64,000 nucleotides of DNA from Streptomyces sp. NBC_00376 (GTDB lineage Bacteria > Actinomycetota > Actinomycetes > Streptomycetales > Streptomycetaceae): NCBI RefSeq assembly GCF_036077095.1, contig NZ_CP107960.1, positions 6,200,001 through 6,264,000 on the forward strand, given 5' to 3'. Every line of letters starts with the position of its first letter. Position 1 is the stretch's first letter. This document shows, piece after piece, positions 18,340-27,123 of this stretch. The translations under genes were made by a program, and so were the position numbers. The notes beneath the pieces were generated by a model that had not been told where the DNA came from, made no database searches, and saw only the letters and a program-made list of their open reading frames with translations.

Positions 18340-20016
18340 CTAGCGGCGGTAGCCGAGGACCGTCATCATGCCCACGTCCGAGTGGTAGATGTTGTGGCAG
18401 TGCAGCATCCACAGCCCCGGGTTGTTCGCGTCGAACTCGACGGCGAGCGAGCTGTCCGGCCGGATGATCGCGGTGTCCTTGCGCGCCCAGGCGGCCCGTC
18501 CCCGCCGGGTCGCCCGGTGGTCCGGCCCCGCCGCTCCCACGAGGCCGAACGAGTGCCCGTGCAGATGGATCGGGTGCCACATCTCCGTGGTGTTGAAGAA
18601 CTCCAGCCTGACCCGCTCGCCCGCCTCCACCGGGCGACGCCGGTGGGGGTCGTACGGCTCGTGGTCGAAGGCCCAGTCGTAGTCCCGCATGTTGCCGGTC
18701 ATCTTGAACCGGATCGTCCGGTCGGGCTTGCGCGAGGACAGCTCCACCGACTCGTCCGGCGCGAGTTCGTCCGCCTGCACCAGCCTTCCGTACAGTTCCT
18801 CGGGTCGTACGGACGCGGTGGGCGCAGTCCCCTTCCCGGTACGGAGCAGGGCCAGCGCCGAGGCCTTCTTGCCCTCCGCGAGCGCGGTCAGCGGGAACAC
18901 CCCGTCGCCCGCGGTGACCACCACGTCGTACCGCTCGCCCATGCCCAGCAGCAGGGCGTCGGTGGTGGTGTGCCGGACCGGGTAGCCGTCGGTGTGCGTG
19001 ATCGTCATCCGGTGGCCGCCGAGCGCCACCCGGAAGGCGGTGTCGCCGCCCGCGTTGATGATGCGCAGCCGGATCCGGTCGCCGGGCTTCGCGGCGAAGG
19101 ACGTGGGGGACTTCGGGGTGCGGCCGTTGATCAGGTAGTACGGGTAGGCTACGTCGCCCCCGTGGCTGTCGAGCAGTTCGCTGTAGGAGTCCCGCATCAA
19201 CCGGGTGGGGCCGGTGCGGCCCTTGGCGGGGGCGCCGTGCGCGCCGCTGCCGTGGTCCATGCTGCCCCTGCCCCCGCTGAGCTCGTACAGCACCGAGTCC
19301 GGCGTCGAACCGGCCACCCCGTCGACCCAGTCGTCCAGGACGACGACCCACTCCTTGTCGTACTTGAGCGGCTCCCTCGGGTCCTCGACGATCAGCGGCG
19401 CGTACAGTCCGCGGTCCTGCTGGACGCCCGTGTGCGGGTGGAACCAGTACGTCCCCGCGTGCGGGACCTTGAACCGGTAGGCGAATTCCGCGCCGGGCTT
19501 GATGGGCGCCTGGGTCAGATCGGGCACGCCGTCCATGTCGTTGCGCACATTGAGGCCGTGCCAGTGCAGAGTCGTTTCCGCGGGCAGGTGGTTGGCAAGG
19601 GTGAGCGCCAGGGTGTCGCCCATCGTGAGCCGGAGCTCCTTGCCGGGCAGCCGGGCCTCGTACGCCCAGGAGCCGACGGTGAGCCCGCCGCCCAGATCGA
19701 GCCGGGACGGGGTGGCGACGAGGTGGACCTTCCGCAGGGGGCCCGAGCCCCGCTTCGCCTCGGCCGCCGCGACCTCCTCCCCGTCGGGGGAGACGTACTC
19801 GCCCTCGGACTTCGCGCCGGGGGAGACCCTGTGCTTCGCGCCGGGGGAGGTCCCGTGGTTCACGCCGCCGTGGCTGGTGCCACCGGCGTTCGCGCTACCG
19901 GTCTTCTTGCCGCCGTGGCCCTTGTCGGACTCGCCGGAGCACGCGGCCAGCACGGTCGAACCGGCGGTGGCGACAGCGGCGCCGAGCACGGAGCGTCGGG
20001 TGGGTGGAGTGCGCAT
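18340..20016 (-). CDS. Multicopper oxidase, Tat-type lipoprotein
   Basis: 558-residue three-domain laccase-like oxidase that oxidises a substrate (phenols, cuprous or other metal ions) and reduces O2 to water at the cell surface. All four copper motifs are present: HWHGLN, YWFHPHTG, HPIHLHGHSF and HCHNIYHSDVGMM. The leader TRRSVLGAAVATAGSTVLAAC has a twin arginine and a lipobox (LAAC), so export folded by Tat and lipid anchoring is likely. Residues about 30-75 form a Gly/His/Lys-rich linker with SPGAK repeats. ATG at 20016 has no good ribosome-binding site, and a perfect palindrome GAGGTGCACCTC stands 4 bases upstream. It is the last gene of a run with CBS, DUF305 and DUF3105 genes. Confidence 0.93.
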   Translation of the reverse strand: MRTPPTRRSVLGAAVATAGSTVLAACSGESDKGHGGKKTGSANAGGTSHGGVNHGTSPGAKHRVSPGAKSEGEYVSPDGEEVAAAEAKRGSGPLRKVHLVATPSRLDLGGGLTVGSWAYEARLPGKELRLTMGDTLALTLANHLPAETTLHWHGLNVRNDMDGVPDLTQAPIKPGAEFAYRFKVPHAGTYWFHPHTGVQQDRGLYAPLIVEDPREPLKYDKEWVVVLDDWVDGVAGSTPDSVLYELSGGRGSMDHGSGAHGAPAKGRTGPTRLMRDSYSELLDSHGGDVAYPYYLINGRTPKSPTSFAAKPGDRIRLRIINAGGDTAFRVALGGHRMTITHTDGYPVRHTTTDALLLGMGERYDVVVTAGDGVFPLTALAEGKKASALALLRTGKGTAPTASVRPEELYGRLVQADELAPDESVELSSRKPDRTIRFKMTGNMRDYDWAFDHEPYDPHRRRPVEAGERVRLEFFNTTEMWHPIHLHGHSFGLVGAAGPDHRATRRGRAAWARKDTAIIRPDSSLAVEFDANNPGLWMLHCHNIYHSDVGMMTVLGYRR

Positions 20017-20462
20017 GACGGAGGTGCACCTCGCGGTGTTGTCGGTATTTCGGTCTGCTGGGGGAGGGGGAGGCGCCCCTTCTATATGCGCAGCACCGAC
20101 AACGGGGCCGGTCGGGTCACGTCCGGCCGGGGATCCGGCCCCGGCCGGGGTGCGTCCCGTGCCGCGGCGCCCCTGAGAAGGCGGAGGATCCCGATGAGCA
20201 GCGAGACGAACAGCAACAACTGTCCGTATGGCGCACATCCACTCAGGGTCATGCCGAGCACCCTACCCCCGCCGGGTATCCCTCGCGCGCGGAAACGTAT
20301 CGCCGCTGGTACGGGGCCCGGCGGGGCGGGTCGCAGGGGCGGCCGGGCGGGCAGCACAAGGGCCCGGTACCCCGGGGCCTCCCGTCCGGACCGGGCCGTG
20401 CTTCGGCCGGATCCGAGCAGTGGGGTCCGTATGGGGGTACCGGGCCGGGTCGGTGCGGCGGG
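20017..20462. promoter_or_regulatory. 446-bp region between the multicopper oxidase and CBS genes
   Basis: Contains the perfect 12-bp palindrome GAGGTGCACCTC at 20021-20032, four bases before the oxidase start codon, where a bound protein would block translation or transcription start. It also holds a possible tiny reading frame (20082-20252, listed separately) and a very G+C-rich stretch at 20330-20440 with stems such as GGCCCGG paired with CCGGGCC, probably the end of CBS transcription. No other gene is evident. Confidence 0.45.
20082..20252 (-). CDS. Possible small membrane protein (56 aa)
   Basis: Begins MTLSGCAPYGQLLLFVSLLIG, giving one hydrophobic helix at about residues 9-24, then a basic segment RLLRGAAARDAPR and a low-complexity tail. 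It would be co-directional with, and 65 bp upstream of, the multicopper oxidase. The ribosome-binding site is weak and no family is recognised, so it may be chance. Confidence 0.3.
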   Translation of the reverse strand: MTLSGCAPYGQLLLFVSLLIGILRLLRGAAARDAPRPGPDPRPDVTRPAPLSVLRI

Positions 20463-20888
20463 TCAGCCGCGGGCGTAGACCTTCTCCGCCCAGCCGGCGA
20501 TCTGCTCCGCGGTGAGGTGCTGCGCCAGGTCGGCTTCGCTGATCATGCCGATCAGCATCTTGTCCTCGACGACCGGGAGCCGGCGGATGTGGTGGGTCTG
20601 CATCTCCTCCAGAACCATGTCCACGCCCGCCTCCGAGTCGATCCAGCGGGGGGTGCCCTGGGCGAGGTCGCCCGCCGTCATCTTCGACGGATCGTGGCCC
20701 ATCGCCACACAGCCGATCACGATGTCGCGGTCCGTGAGGATCCCGATCATCCGGTCCTTCTCGCCGCTGGCCGAGATGGGCAGTGCGCCGACCTTGTGGT
20801 CACGCATCAGCTGCGCGGCCCGGTCGAGCGTCTCGTGCGCGGGGATCCATGTGGCCCCGGTGTGCATGATGTCCTTGGCAGTGGTCAT
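20463..20888 (-). CDS. CBS-domain protein
   Basis: 141-residue cytoplasmic protein that is little more than a Bateman module: two CBS motifs, first MTTAKDIMHTGATWIPAHETL through ILTDRDIVIG (read in part), second AGDLAQGTPRWIDSE through GMISEADLA. Each ends in the usual TDRD or SEAD signature used to bind adenosine nucleotides. Stand-alone CBS proteins are thought to sense AMP/ATP or NAD and act on a partner; the partner is unknown. AGGAGG stands 8 bases before ATG 20888, which decides the start over an upstream in-frame ATG. Confidence 0.9.
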   Translation of the reverse strand: MTTAKDIMHTGATWIPAHETLDRAAQLMRDHKVGALPISASGEKDRMIGILTDRDIVIGCVAMGHDPSKMTAGDLAQGTPRWIDSEAGVDMVLEEMQTHHIRRLPVVEDKMLIGMISEADLAQHLTAEQIAGWAEKVYARG

Positions 20889-21014
20889 GAGGGATTCCTC
20901 CTGCGTGCCGATGGGCATGCTGTACGACCCCGAGCGAACCCATCGTCATGGGCCCGTTCGGGGGACGCGACCGCTCTCACCCGTTCGGGTGCACCTGCGG
21001 ATCCGGGGAATGTT

Positions 21015-21728
21015 TCAGGACCGGGGTGCGGAGCCTCGCGCAGTGAGCATCCCGGCCATCTCGTCCAGCTCCGACTGCTGGGCCTCGACCATCCCGCCGG
21101 CGAGCCGCTTCTCCGCCTTCACCGTGCACAGCTTCGCGCAGCCGCGGGCCATGTCGACGCCGCCCTCGTGGTGCTCGGTCATCAGCCGGAGGTACTGGAC
21201 CTCGGCCGCTCTGCCGCTCGCGGCCCGGAGCCGGTCCAGCTCGGTCCTGGTGGCCATGCCGGGCATGAGGGAGCCGTCGTGGGCCCGGTAGCCGGTCCCC
21301 GTGCCCGCCATGTCGTCCATGCCGTTCATCGAGTGGCCCTCGTGCCCGGCCGCCATCCAGGCCATCGGCTGCCCGGCGGACGTCTTCGGCAGCTCCCACA
21401 GATCCAGCCAGCCCAGCAGCATGCCCCGCTGATTGGCCTGCGTATTGGCGATGTCGTACGCGAGCCGGCGCACCTCCTCGTCCTTCGTGCGGTCACGGAC
21501 GATGAAGGACATCTCCACGGCCTGCTGGTGGTGGACCGCCATGTCGCGGGCGAAACCGGCGTCCGCCGAGTCCGCCTCCGGTGTGCGCGGCGCGGCCGCG
21601 ACACGGTCCGCCCCGCTTCCGTCCTCGCGAGCGGAGGCGACCGTCGCCACCCCCGCGAACAGCAGCGCGAGCACCACGGCGGAGCCCGCCACCCACTCGA
21701 CGCGCCGGATGCGCCTCCCCGCGGTCAC
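21015..21728 (-). CDS. DUF305 family exported protein
   Basis: 237 residues with an N-terminal membrane anchor or signal (VEWVAGSAVVLALLFAGVATVASA). The ferritin-like DUF305 bundle has two histidine-rich helices, FARDMAVHHQQAVEMS and LMTEHHEGGVDMA, which in the CopM-like members bind copper or silver. A Met/His-rich loop AGHEGHSMNGMDDMAG lies between them. It starts with a GTG that overlaps the DUF3105 stop (GTGA, 21725-21728), so the two are translationally coupled. With the nearby multicopper oxidase this suggests extracellular metal handling (inference). Confidence 0.88.
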   Translation of the reverse strand: MTAGRRIRRVEWVAGSAVVLALLFAGVATVASAREDGSGADRVAAAPRTPEADSADAGFARDMAVHHQQAVEMSFIVRDRTKDEEVRRLAYDIANTQANQRGMLLGWLDLWELPKTSAGQPMAWMAAGHEGHSMNGMDDMAGTGTGYRAHDGSLMPGMATRTELDRLRAASGRAAEVQYLRLMTEHHEGGVDMARGCAKLCTVKAEKRLAGGMVEAQQSELDEMAGMLTARGSAPRS

Positions 21729-22402
21729 TGCGCCTCCAGCCCGCCCGAGCACGTCGCACCGGGCTCGGGCGTCTGCGCCCCCTGCACGAACTTCGAGAAG
21801 AACTGCTCGACCCGCGGGTCGTCGGCGCCGTCCACGGTCAGCTGGTTGCCCCAGGCGGTCAGCATGATCGTTCCGGACTGGCCCTCGTACGGGCTCATCA
21901 GCGAGTACGGCGTCCTGCCGACCCGCTCGGCGAGCTTCGCCACCTCGGCGGCCGGGGCCTTGTCCGTGTACGTCACCCACACCGCTCCGTGCTCCATCGC
22001 GTGCACGGCGTTCACATCGGGTACCGCGTTCTTGTAGACCCGGCCGTCGCAATTCATCCATACGGGGTTGTGGTCGCCGCCGACCGGCGGCTTCATCGGG
22101 TAGGCGACGGTCCCGGTGACGTGGTTGCGGGTCAGCTTCTTCGCGTCCCAGGTCCGCAGCCCCTCGATCGGCCCACCGGCGGCCTTCTTCTGCTCTGCCG
22201 AGGGCGCCTTGTCGTCCGCCGCCGGGGCGGCCTGCTTCTGCTCGGACGCCTCGGACTTCTCCAGCACCATGTACGAGCCGAAGCCGACCAGCCCCACGAC
22301 CACGAGCACGCTCAGGCTTATGGCCAGGGCACGGTCGCGGCGCTGCCGCGCGCGGTGGGCGTCGTGCTGCTGCGCCATGGGGGTCCTGGGGTCGAAGCTC
22401 AT
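21725..22402 (-). CDS. DUF3105 family membrane-anchored protein
   Basis: 225 residues: cytoplasmic basic N-terminus, one transmembrane helix (ALAISLSVLVVVGLVGFGSYMVL), an Ala/Lys/Glu-rich spacer, then the DUF3105 domain outside with PPVGGDHNPVWMNCDGRVY, HAMEHGAVWVTY and a C-terminal Cys that could pair with the first. Function of the family is unknown, but it recurs beside DUF305 genes. ATG at 22402 has AAGGAC about 8 bases upstream; a later ATG (MAQQHD) is possible. First gene of a likely four-gene set ending with the multicopper oxidase, and divergent from the glnA2-like gene. Confidence 0.85.
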   Translation of the reverse strand: MSFDPRTPMAQQHDAHRARQRRDRALAISLSVLVVVGLVGFGSYMVLEKSEASEQKQAAPAADDKAPSAEQKKAAGGPIEGLRTWDAKKLTRNHVTGTVAYPMKPPVGGDHNPVWMNCDGRVYKNAVPDVNAVHAMEHGAVWVTYTDKAPAAEVAKLAERVGRTPYSLMSPYEGQSGTIMLTAWGNQLTVDGADDPRVEQFFSKFVQGAQTPEPGATCSGGLEAQ

Positions 22403-22648
22403 GTCGTCAGGTCCTTCTGGGAAGGGGTGGGGACGGACGGGCCGGAGGCCGGGAGAACCGGCACGCGCGGGGCCGTCATGAAGACGTTCCACCCCTTGCG
22501 CGCCATGGGCGCCGATCGTAGTGGGTGGCCGGGTGCTCCATCTCACTTCGTGTGCGTAATCTGGGTGAAATCCCGGGTCGTGATACTGGAGCTCCTCCCC
22601 TACCCCGGGCGGTGGTGCACGGACCGTCTGAACTGCAAGGATGTGGCT

Positions 22649-24010
22649 ATGGACAAGCAGCAGGAATTCGTCCTCAGGACGCTTGAGGAGCGCGACATCC
22701 GCTTCGTACGGCTGTGGTTCACCGATGTCCTCGGCTACCTCAAATCCGTCGCGGTCGCCCCCGCGGAGCTGGAGCAGGCGTTCGACGAGGGCATCGGCTT
22801 CGACGGCTCTGCCATCGAGGGCTTCGCCCGGGTGTACGAGTCCGACATGATCGCCAAGCCGGACCCCGGCACCTTCCAGATCCTGCCGTGGCGGGCGGAG
22901 GCCCCCGGCACGGCCCGGATGTTCTGCGACATCCTGATGCCTGACGGCTCACCGTCCTTCGCCGACCCGCGCTACGTCCTCAAGCGCATCCTCGCCAAGA
23001 CCTCCGACCTGGGCTTCACCTTCTACACCCACCCGGAGATCGAGTTCTTCCTGCTGAAGGACAAGCCGGTCGACGGCAGCCGCCCCACCCCCGCGGACAG
23101 CTCCGGCTACTTCGACCACACCCCGCAGAACGTCGGCATGGACTTCCGCCGCCAGGCGATCACCATGCTCGAATCCATGGGGATCTCGGTCGAGTTCAGC
23201 CACCACGAGGGCGCCCCCGGCCAGCAGGAGATCGATCTGCGGTACGCGGACGCGCTCTCCACCGCCGACAACATCATGACCTTCCGCCTGGTGATGAAGC
23301 AGGTCGCGCTGGAGCAGGGCGTGCAGGCTACGTTCATGCCGAAGCCGTTCTCCGAGTACCCCGGCTCGGGCATGCACACCCACCTCTCCCTCTTCGAGGG
23401 CGACCGCAACGCCTTCTACGAGTCGGGCGCCGAGTACCAGCTCTCCAAGGTCGGCCGCTCCTTCATCGCCGGCCTGCTCACCCACGCCGCGGAGATCTCC
23501 GCCGTCACCAACCAGTGGGTCAACTCCTACAAGCGCATCTGGGGCGGCTCCTCCCGGGCGGCGGGCGCCGGCGGCGAGGCCCCCTCGTACATCTGCTGGG
23601 GCCACAACAACCGCTCCGCGCTCATCCGCGTACCGATGTACAAGCCCGGCAAGACCGGCTCCGCCCGGGTGGAGGTCCGCTCCATCGACTCCGGCGCCAA
23701 CCCCTACCTGACGTACGCGGTGCTCCTCGCCGCGGGTCTCAAGGGCATAGAGGAGGGCTACGAACTCCCGGCCGGCGCCGACGACGACGTCTGGGCGCTG
23801 TCCGACGCGGAGCGCCGCGCGATGGGCATCGAGCCGCTGCCGCAGAACCTGGGCGAGGCGATCGCACTGATGGAGAAGAGCGAACTGGTCGCCGAGACGC
23901 TCGGCGAGCACGTCTTCGACTTCTTCCTGCGCAACAAGAAGCAGGAGTGGGAGGAGTACCGCTCCGAGGTCACCGCCTTCGAGCTGAAGGCGCTGCTGCC
24001 GGTGCTGTAG
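22649..24010 (+). CDS. glnA2: Glutamine synthetase-like ligase, GlnA2 type (likely gamma-glutamylpolyamine synthetase)
   Basis: 453-residue type I glutamine synthetase fold, beginning MDKQQEFVLRTLEERDIRF as in Streptomyces GlnA2. Seen: VLGYLKSV, GFDGSAIEGFA, PEIEFFLL (metal Glu), GQQEIDLRY, MPKPFSEYPGSGMHTHLS, the ATP/Glu loop around WGGSSRAAGAGGEAPSYICW (read in part) and RVEVRSIDSGANPYL. The adenylylation loop NLYDLP of true GlnA is absent; that place reads DDDVWALSDAER. In S. coelicolor, GlnA2 has been described as glutamylating polyamines rather than ammonia; applying this here is inference from sequence likeness. AAGGA lies 7 bases before ATG. Confidence 0.88.
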   Translation: MDKQQEFVLRTLEERDIRFVRLWFTDVLGYLKSVAVAPAELEQAFDEGIGFDGSAIEGFARVYESDMIAKPDPGTFQILPWRAEAPGTARMFCDILMPDGSPSFADPRYVLKRILAKTSDLGFTFYTHPEIEFFLLKDKPVDGSRPTPADSSGYFDHTPQNVGMDFRRQAITMLESMGISVEFSHHEGAPGQQEIDLRYADALSTADNIMTFRLVMKQVALEQGVQATFMPKPFSEYPGSGMHTHLSLFEGDRNAFYESGAEYQLSKVGRSFIAGLLTHAAEISAVTNQWVNSYKRIWGGSSRAAGAGGEAPSYICWGHNNRSALIRVPMYKPGKTGSARVEVRSIDSGANPYLTYAVLLAAGLKGIEEGYELPAGADDDVWALSDAERRAMGIEPLPQNLGEAIALMEKSELVAETLGEHVFDFFLRNKKQEWEEYRSEVTAFELKALLPVL

Positions 24011-24091
24011 CCACTTCGCGGCGACGCGACGACGATCCGGGCCGGAGGCGGCATGCCTTTGGCCCGGAGTGCGTTCGGGTTGAATACCGGC

Positions 24092-24226
24092 ATGCGAATG
24101 AGCGACGACCAGGCGAGAACCGGTGCCCGGCTGACAACGTCCGGCTGTCTGGCCGGCCTGCTGGTCGCGCTCGCGATCCCGCTGTGGATTGTCGGAGCGC
24201 TCCTGCTCGACGTCCTCTCCCGCTGA
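24092..24226 (+). CDS. Small single-pass membrane protein (44 aa)
   Basis: MRMSDDQARTGARLTTSG is followed by one hydrophobic helix (CLAGLLVALAIPLWIVGALLL) and the tail DVLSR. It lies 81 bp after the glnA2-like gene on the same strand. Another ATG two codons in (MSDDQ) may be the real start. There is no strong ribosome-binding site. Unrecognised; a real small protein is plausible because the helix is clean and codon use is GC3-rich. Confidence 0.5.
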   Translation: MRMSDDQARTGARLTTSGCLAGLLVALAIPLWIVGALLLDVLSR

Positions 24227-24283
24227 GAAGCCGCGCCGACGGTGCCGAACAGGCCGTGGAACGAAGCCAGTTGGGGGACTGGT

Positions 24284-24296
24284 AGGAAAGTTTCCT
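24284..24296. promoter_or_regulatory. Palindromic motif upstream of the discoidin gene
   Basis: AGGAAAGTTTCCT is a perfect 6-bp inverted repeat around one G, preceded by GGT and followed by GTTCGC. It lies 180 bp before the discoidin-metallophosphoesterase gene in an otherwise featureless 249-bp gap. From memory, similar AGGAAA/TTTCCT palindromes occur ahead of secreted hydrolase genes in Streptomyces; the binding factor is not known to me. Confidence 0.5.
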
Positions 24297-24475
24297 GTTC
24301 GCTAGCATTCCCGGCGGTGGCTCGGCGCGGTGCCCCGCTTCCGCAGGCATGACGCGCTCAGTGAGAGCTCTGGCCCGGCCACCACGACCCCGTCCCCTGC
24401 CCGCACCCGGGCCGGATGCGGGGCCACGCAACGATGCCCAGCTCTCGCCACCCCCACAAGGCCAGGAGTCCAGGG

Positions 24476-25822
24476 ATGCACCCGAACGGCTCAGCTTTGC
24501 CCCTCACGCCCACGCGGCGCCGTACGGTGGGCGTGGTCGTCGCCGCCGTACTCGTCCTCGTGGGCGGCCTGTTGCTCGCCTACCCCGACCGGGCCGGCGC
24601 GGCCGCCGACCCCCTCATCTCGGGCGGCAGGACCGCCACCTCCTCCTCCGACGAAAGCTCCGAATTCGGACCGCAGAACGCCTTCGACGGCGACCCGGCC
24701 ACCCGCTGGGCGAGCGTCGAGGGCAAGGACCCGCAGTGGCTGAGCGTCGACCTCGGCGCCGGTGCCGGCGTCACGCGGGTCAAGCTCAGCTGGGAGGACG
24801 CGTACGCCAAGGCGTACCGGATCGAGATCTCCGCCGACGGCACCACCTGGACCCGGCTCGCCGAGGAGACGGCCGGGAACGGCGGCACCGACGACTGGGC
24901 CTCCCTCACCGGCAAGGGCCGCTACCTGCGCGTGTACGGCACCGCACGCGGCACCGCCTACGGCTACTCGCTGTACGGGATGGAGGTGTACGGCACGCCC
25001 GGCAGCGAGCCGCCGCAGACCGGCGCCTTCACCGTGGTCGCCGCCGGTGACATCGCCGCCCAGTGCACCGCTTCCGACAGCGGCTGCGCCCACCCCAAGA
25101 CCGCGGCGCTGGCCCAGAAGATCGACCCGAAGTTCTACCTGACGATGGGCGACAGCCAGTACGACGACGCCCGGATCGCCGACTTCCGCGCCTACTACGA
25201 CAAGACCTGGGGCGCCTTCAAGGCCAAGACGCGTCCGGTGCCGGGCAACCACGAGACGTACGACCCGGCCGGTGCGCTGGCCGGCTACAAGGCGTACTTC
25301 GGCGCCATCGCCTCCCCCCAGGGCAAGACCTACTACAGCTACGACGAGGGCAACTGGCACTTCATCGCCCTCGACTCCAACTCCTTCGACGGCAGCGCCC
25401 AGATCGACTGGCTCAAGGCCGACATCGCCAAGAACAGCAAGGCGTGCGTCGCCGCCTACTGGCACCACCCGCTCTACTCCTCGGGCGGGCACGGCAACGA
25501 CCCGGTCAGCAGGCCGGTCTGGAAGCTCCTGTACGCGGCCAAGGCCGACCTGGTGCTCAACGGGCACGACCACCACTACGAACGGTTCGCCCCGCAGAAC
25601 CCCGACGGGAAGGCCGTCGCCGACGGGATCACCGAGATCGTCGGCGGGATGGGTGGCGCCGAGCCCTACCCCATCGAGGAGGTCCAGCCCAACAGCCAGA
25701 AGCGGATCAGCGGTGAATACGGCGTCCTGAAGCTGGACTTCACCGACTCCGGCTACAGCTGGAACTACGTCGGCACCGACGGCAAGACCAAGGACACCAG
25801 CCCGAAGTACACCTGCCACTGA
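24476..25822 (+). CDS. Secreted discoidin-domain metallophosphoesterase
   Basis: 448 residues. Signal peptide or anchor at about 15-45 (RRRTVGVVVAAVLVLVGGLLLA ending DRAGAAA, read in part), then an F5/8-type discoidin (CBM32-like) domain at about 45-165 with AFDGDPATRWAS and YRIEISADGTTWT, then a calcineurin-like phosphoesterase at about 175-448. Metal ligands: AAGDIA, MGDSQYDD, PGNHETYD, WHHPLYS and NGHDHHYER, the set found in purple-acid-phosphatase-like enzymes. It probably binds a polysaccharide and frees phosphate outside the cell. AGGAG lies 8 bases before ATG 24476. The stop overlaps the next start (TGATG). Confidence 0.92.
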   Translation: MHPNGSALPLTPTRRRTVGVVVAAVLVLVGGLLLAYPDRAGAAADPLISGGRTATSSSDESSEFGPQNAFDGDPATRWASVEGKDPQWLSVDLGAGAGVTRVKLSWEDAYAKAYRIEISADGTTWTRLAEETAGNGGTDDWASLTGKGRYLRVYGTARGTAYGYSLYGMEVYGTPGSEPPQTGAFTVVAAGDIAAQCTASDSGCAHPKTAALAQKIDPKFYLTMGDSQYDDARIADFRAYYDKTWGAFKAKTRPVPGNHETYDPAGALAGYKAYFGAIASPQGKTYYSYDEGNWHFIALDSNSFDGSAQIDWLKADIAKNSKACVAAYWHHPLYSSGGHGNDPVSRPVWKLLYAAKADLVLNGHDHHYERFAPQNPDGKAVADGITEIVGGMGGAEPYPIEEVQPNSQKRISGEYGVLKLDFTDSGYSWNYVGTDGKTKDTSPKYTCH

Positions 25823-27123
25823 TGTACCTGGCGACCACAGGCCGCCGGGACGCACCGGCCCGGCCCCGCTCCGGCGGGGCGGGCCGGGGCGTTCCCGGCA
25901 CCGTACTCGCACTCGGCACGGTCAGCCTCGTCACCGACATCTCCTCCGAGATGGTCACCGCGGTGCTGCCGCTCTACCTGGTCCTCGGACTCGGTCTCTC
26001 GCCCCTCCAATTCGGCTTCCTGGACGGCCTGTTCAACGGTGCCGCCGCCGTCGTACGACTGCTCGGCGGATACGCCGCCGACCGCGGCCGCGGCCACAAA
26101 CGGGTCGCCGGGCTCGGCTACGCCCTCTCCGCCCTCTCCCGGCTCGGCCTGCTGCTCGCGGGCGGCGCCACCGCCCAGATCGCCGCCGCCCTCGCCACCG
26201 ACCGGATCGGCAAGGGCATCCGCACGGCACCCCGCGACGCGCTGATCACCCTGAGCAGCCGGCCCGAGGCGCTCGGCCGGTCCTTCGGCGTGCACCGGGC
26301 GATGGACACCACGGGCGCCCTGCTCGGCCCGCTCGCCGCGTTCGCGCTGCTCTGGGCGACCGCCGACGCCTACGACGCGGTGTTCGTCGTCAGCTTCTGC
26401 GTCGGCCTGCTCGGCGTACTGCTCCTCGTGCTGTACGTCCCCGGGCAGCAGCCGGCACCGAAACCGGTGATCCCGGCTCCCCGCGGGCGCAAGGCGTTCG
26501 CGGCGCTCCGCGACCCCGCCTTCCGGCGGATCCTGGCGGCGGCCTGTCTGCTCGGCGCCGCCACCGTCGGCGACGCCTTCGTCTACCTCCTGCTCCAGCA
26601 CCGGCTCGACCTCCCCGTCAGCTGGTTCCCGCTGCTGCCGCTCGGCGCGGCGGCCTGCTACCTGCTGCTGGCGATCCCGGCGGGCCGGATCGCCGACCGG
26701 GTCGGCCGGCGGCTGCCGTTCCTGTACGGACACCTCGCGCTGCTCGGCGTGTACGCCACGCTCCTCGCCCCGGCCGGCGGCCCGGCCCCGCTCCTCCTGG
26801 TACCCGTCCTCGTGCTGCTCGGGGTCTTCTACGCCACCACCGACGGGGTGCTGATGGCGCTGGCCGGGCCCGTGCTGCCCGCCGACGGCAGGGCGGGCGG
26901 ACTCGCCGTGCTCCAGACCGGACAGGCGCTGGCCCGGATGCTCGCCGCGGCGGGCTTCGGCGCCGCCTGGACCCTGTGGGGGCCGAAGCCCGCGCTGTGG
27001 GCGGCCCTCTCGGCCCTGCTCGCCGCCCTCGCGGGCGGCTGGGCGCTGCTGCCGCGCAACCCCTCCGTTGCCCCGGCCCACGGGGAACCGGAAGCCCAGA
27101 TCCCCGGAAGGCGGACCGCATGA
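25822..27123 (+). CDS. MFS transporter
   Basis: 433 residues, about 12 hydrophobic helices. MFS signatures: GGYAADRGRGHKRVAG in the first cytoplasmic loop and GRIADRVGRRLPFLYG in the second half. The segment TDRIGKGIRTAPRDALI is typical of a bacterial MFS subfamily without known substrate. The start ATG shares its A with the upstream stop (TGATG at 25820-25824) and its own stop overlaps the next start (ATGA), so it is the middle gene of a tightly coupled three-gene operon and probably moves something made or bound by its neighbours. Confidence 0.9.
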   Translation: MYLATTGRRDAPARPRSGGAGRGVPGTVLALGTVSLVTDISSEMVTAVLPLYLVLGLGLSPLQFGFLDGLFNGAAAVVRLLGGYAADRGRGHKRVAGLGYALSALSRLGLLLAGGATAQIAAALATDRIGKGIRTAPRDALITLSSRPEALGRSFGVHRAMDTTGALLGPLAAFALLWATADAYDAVFVVSFCVGLLGVLLLVLYVPGQQPAPKPVIPAPRGRKAFAALRDPAFRRILAAACLLGAATVGDAFVYLLLQHRLDLPVSWFPLLPLGAAACYLLLAIPAGRIADRVGRRLPFLYGHLALLGVYATLLAPAGGPAPLLLVPVLVLLGVFYATTDGVLMALAGPVLPADGRAGGLAVLQTGQALARMLAAAGFGAAWTLWGPKPALWAALSALLAALAGGWALLPRNPSVAPAHGEPEAQIPGRRTA

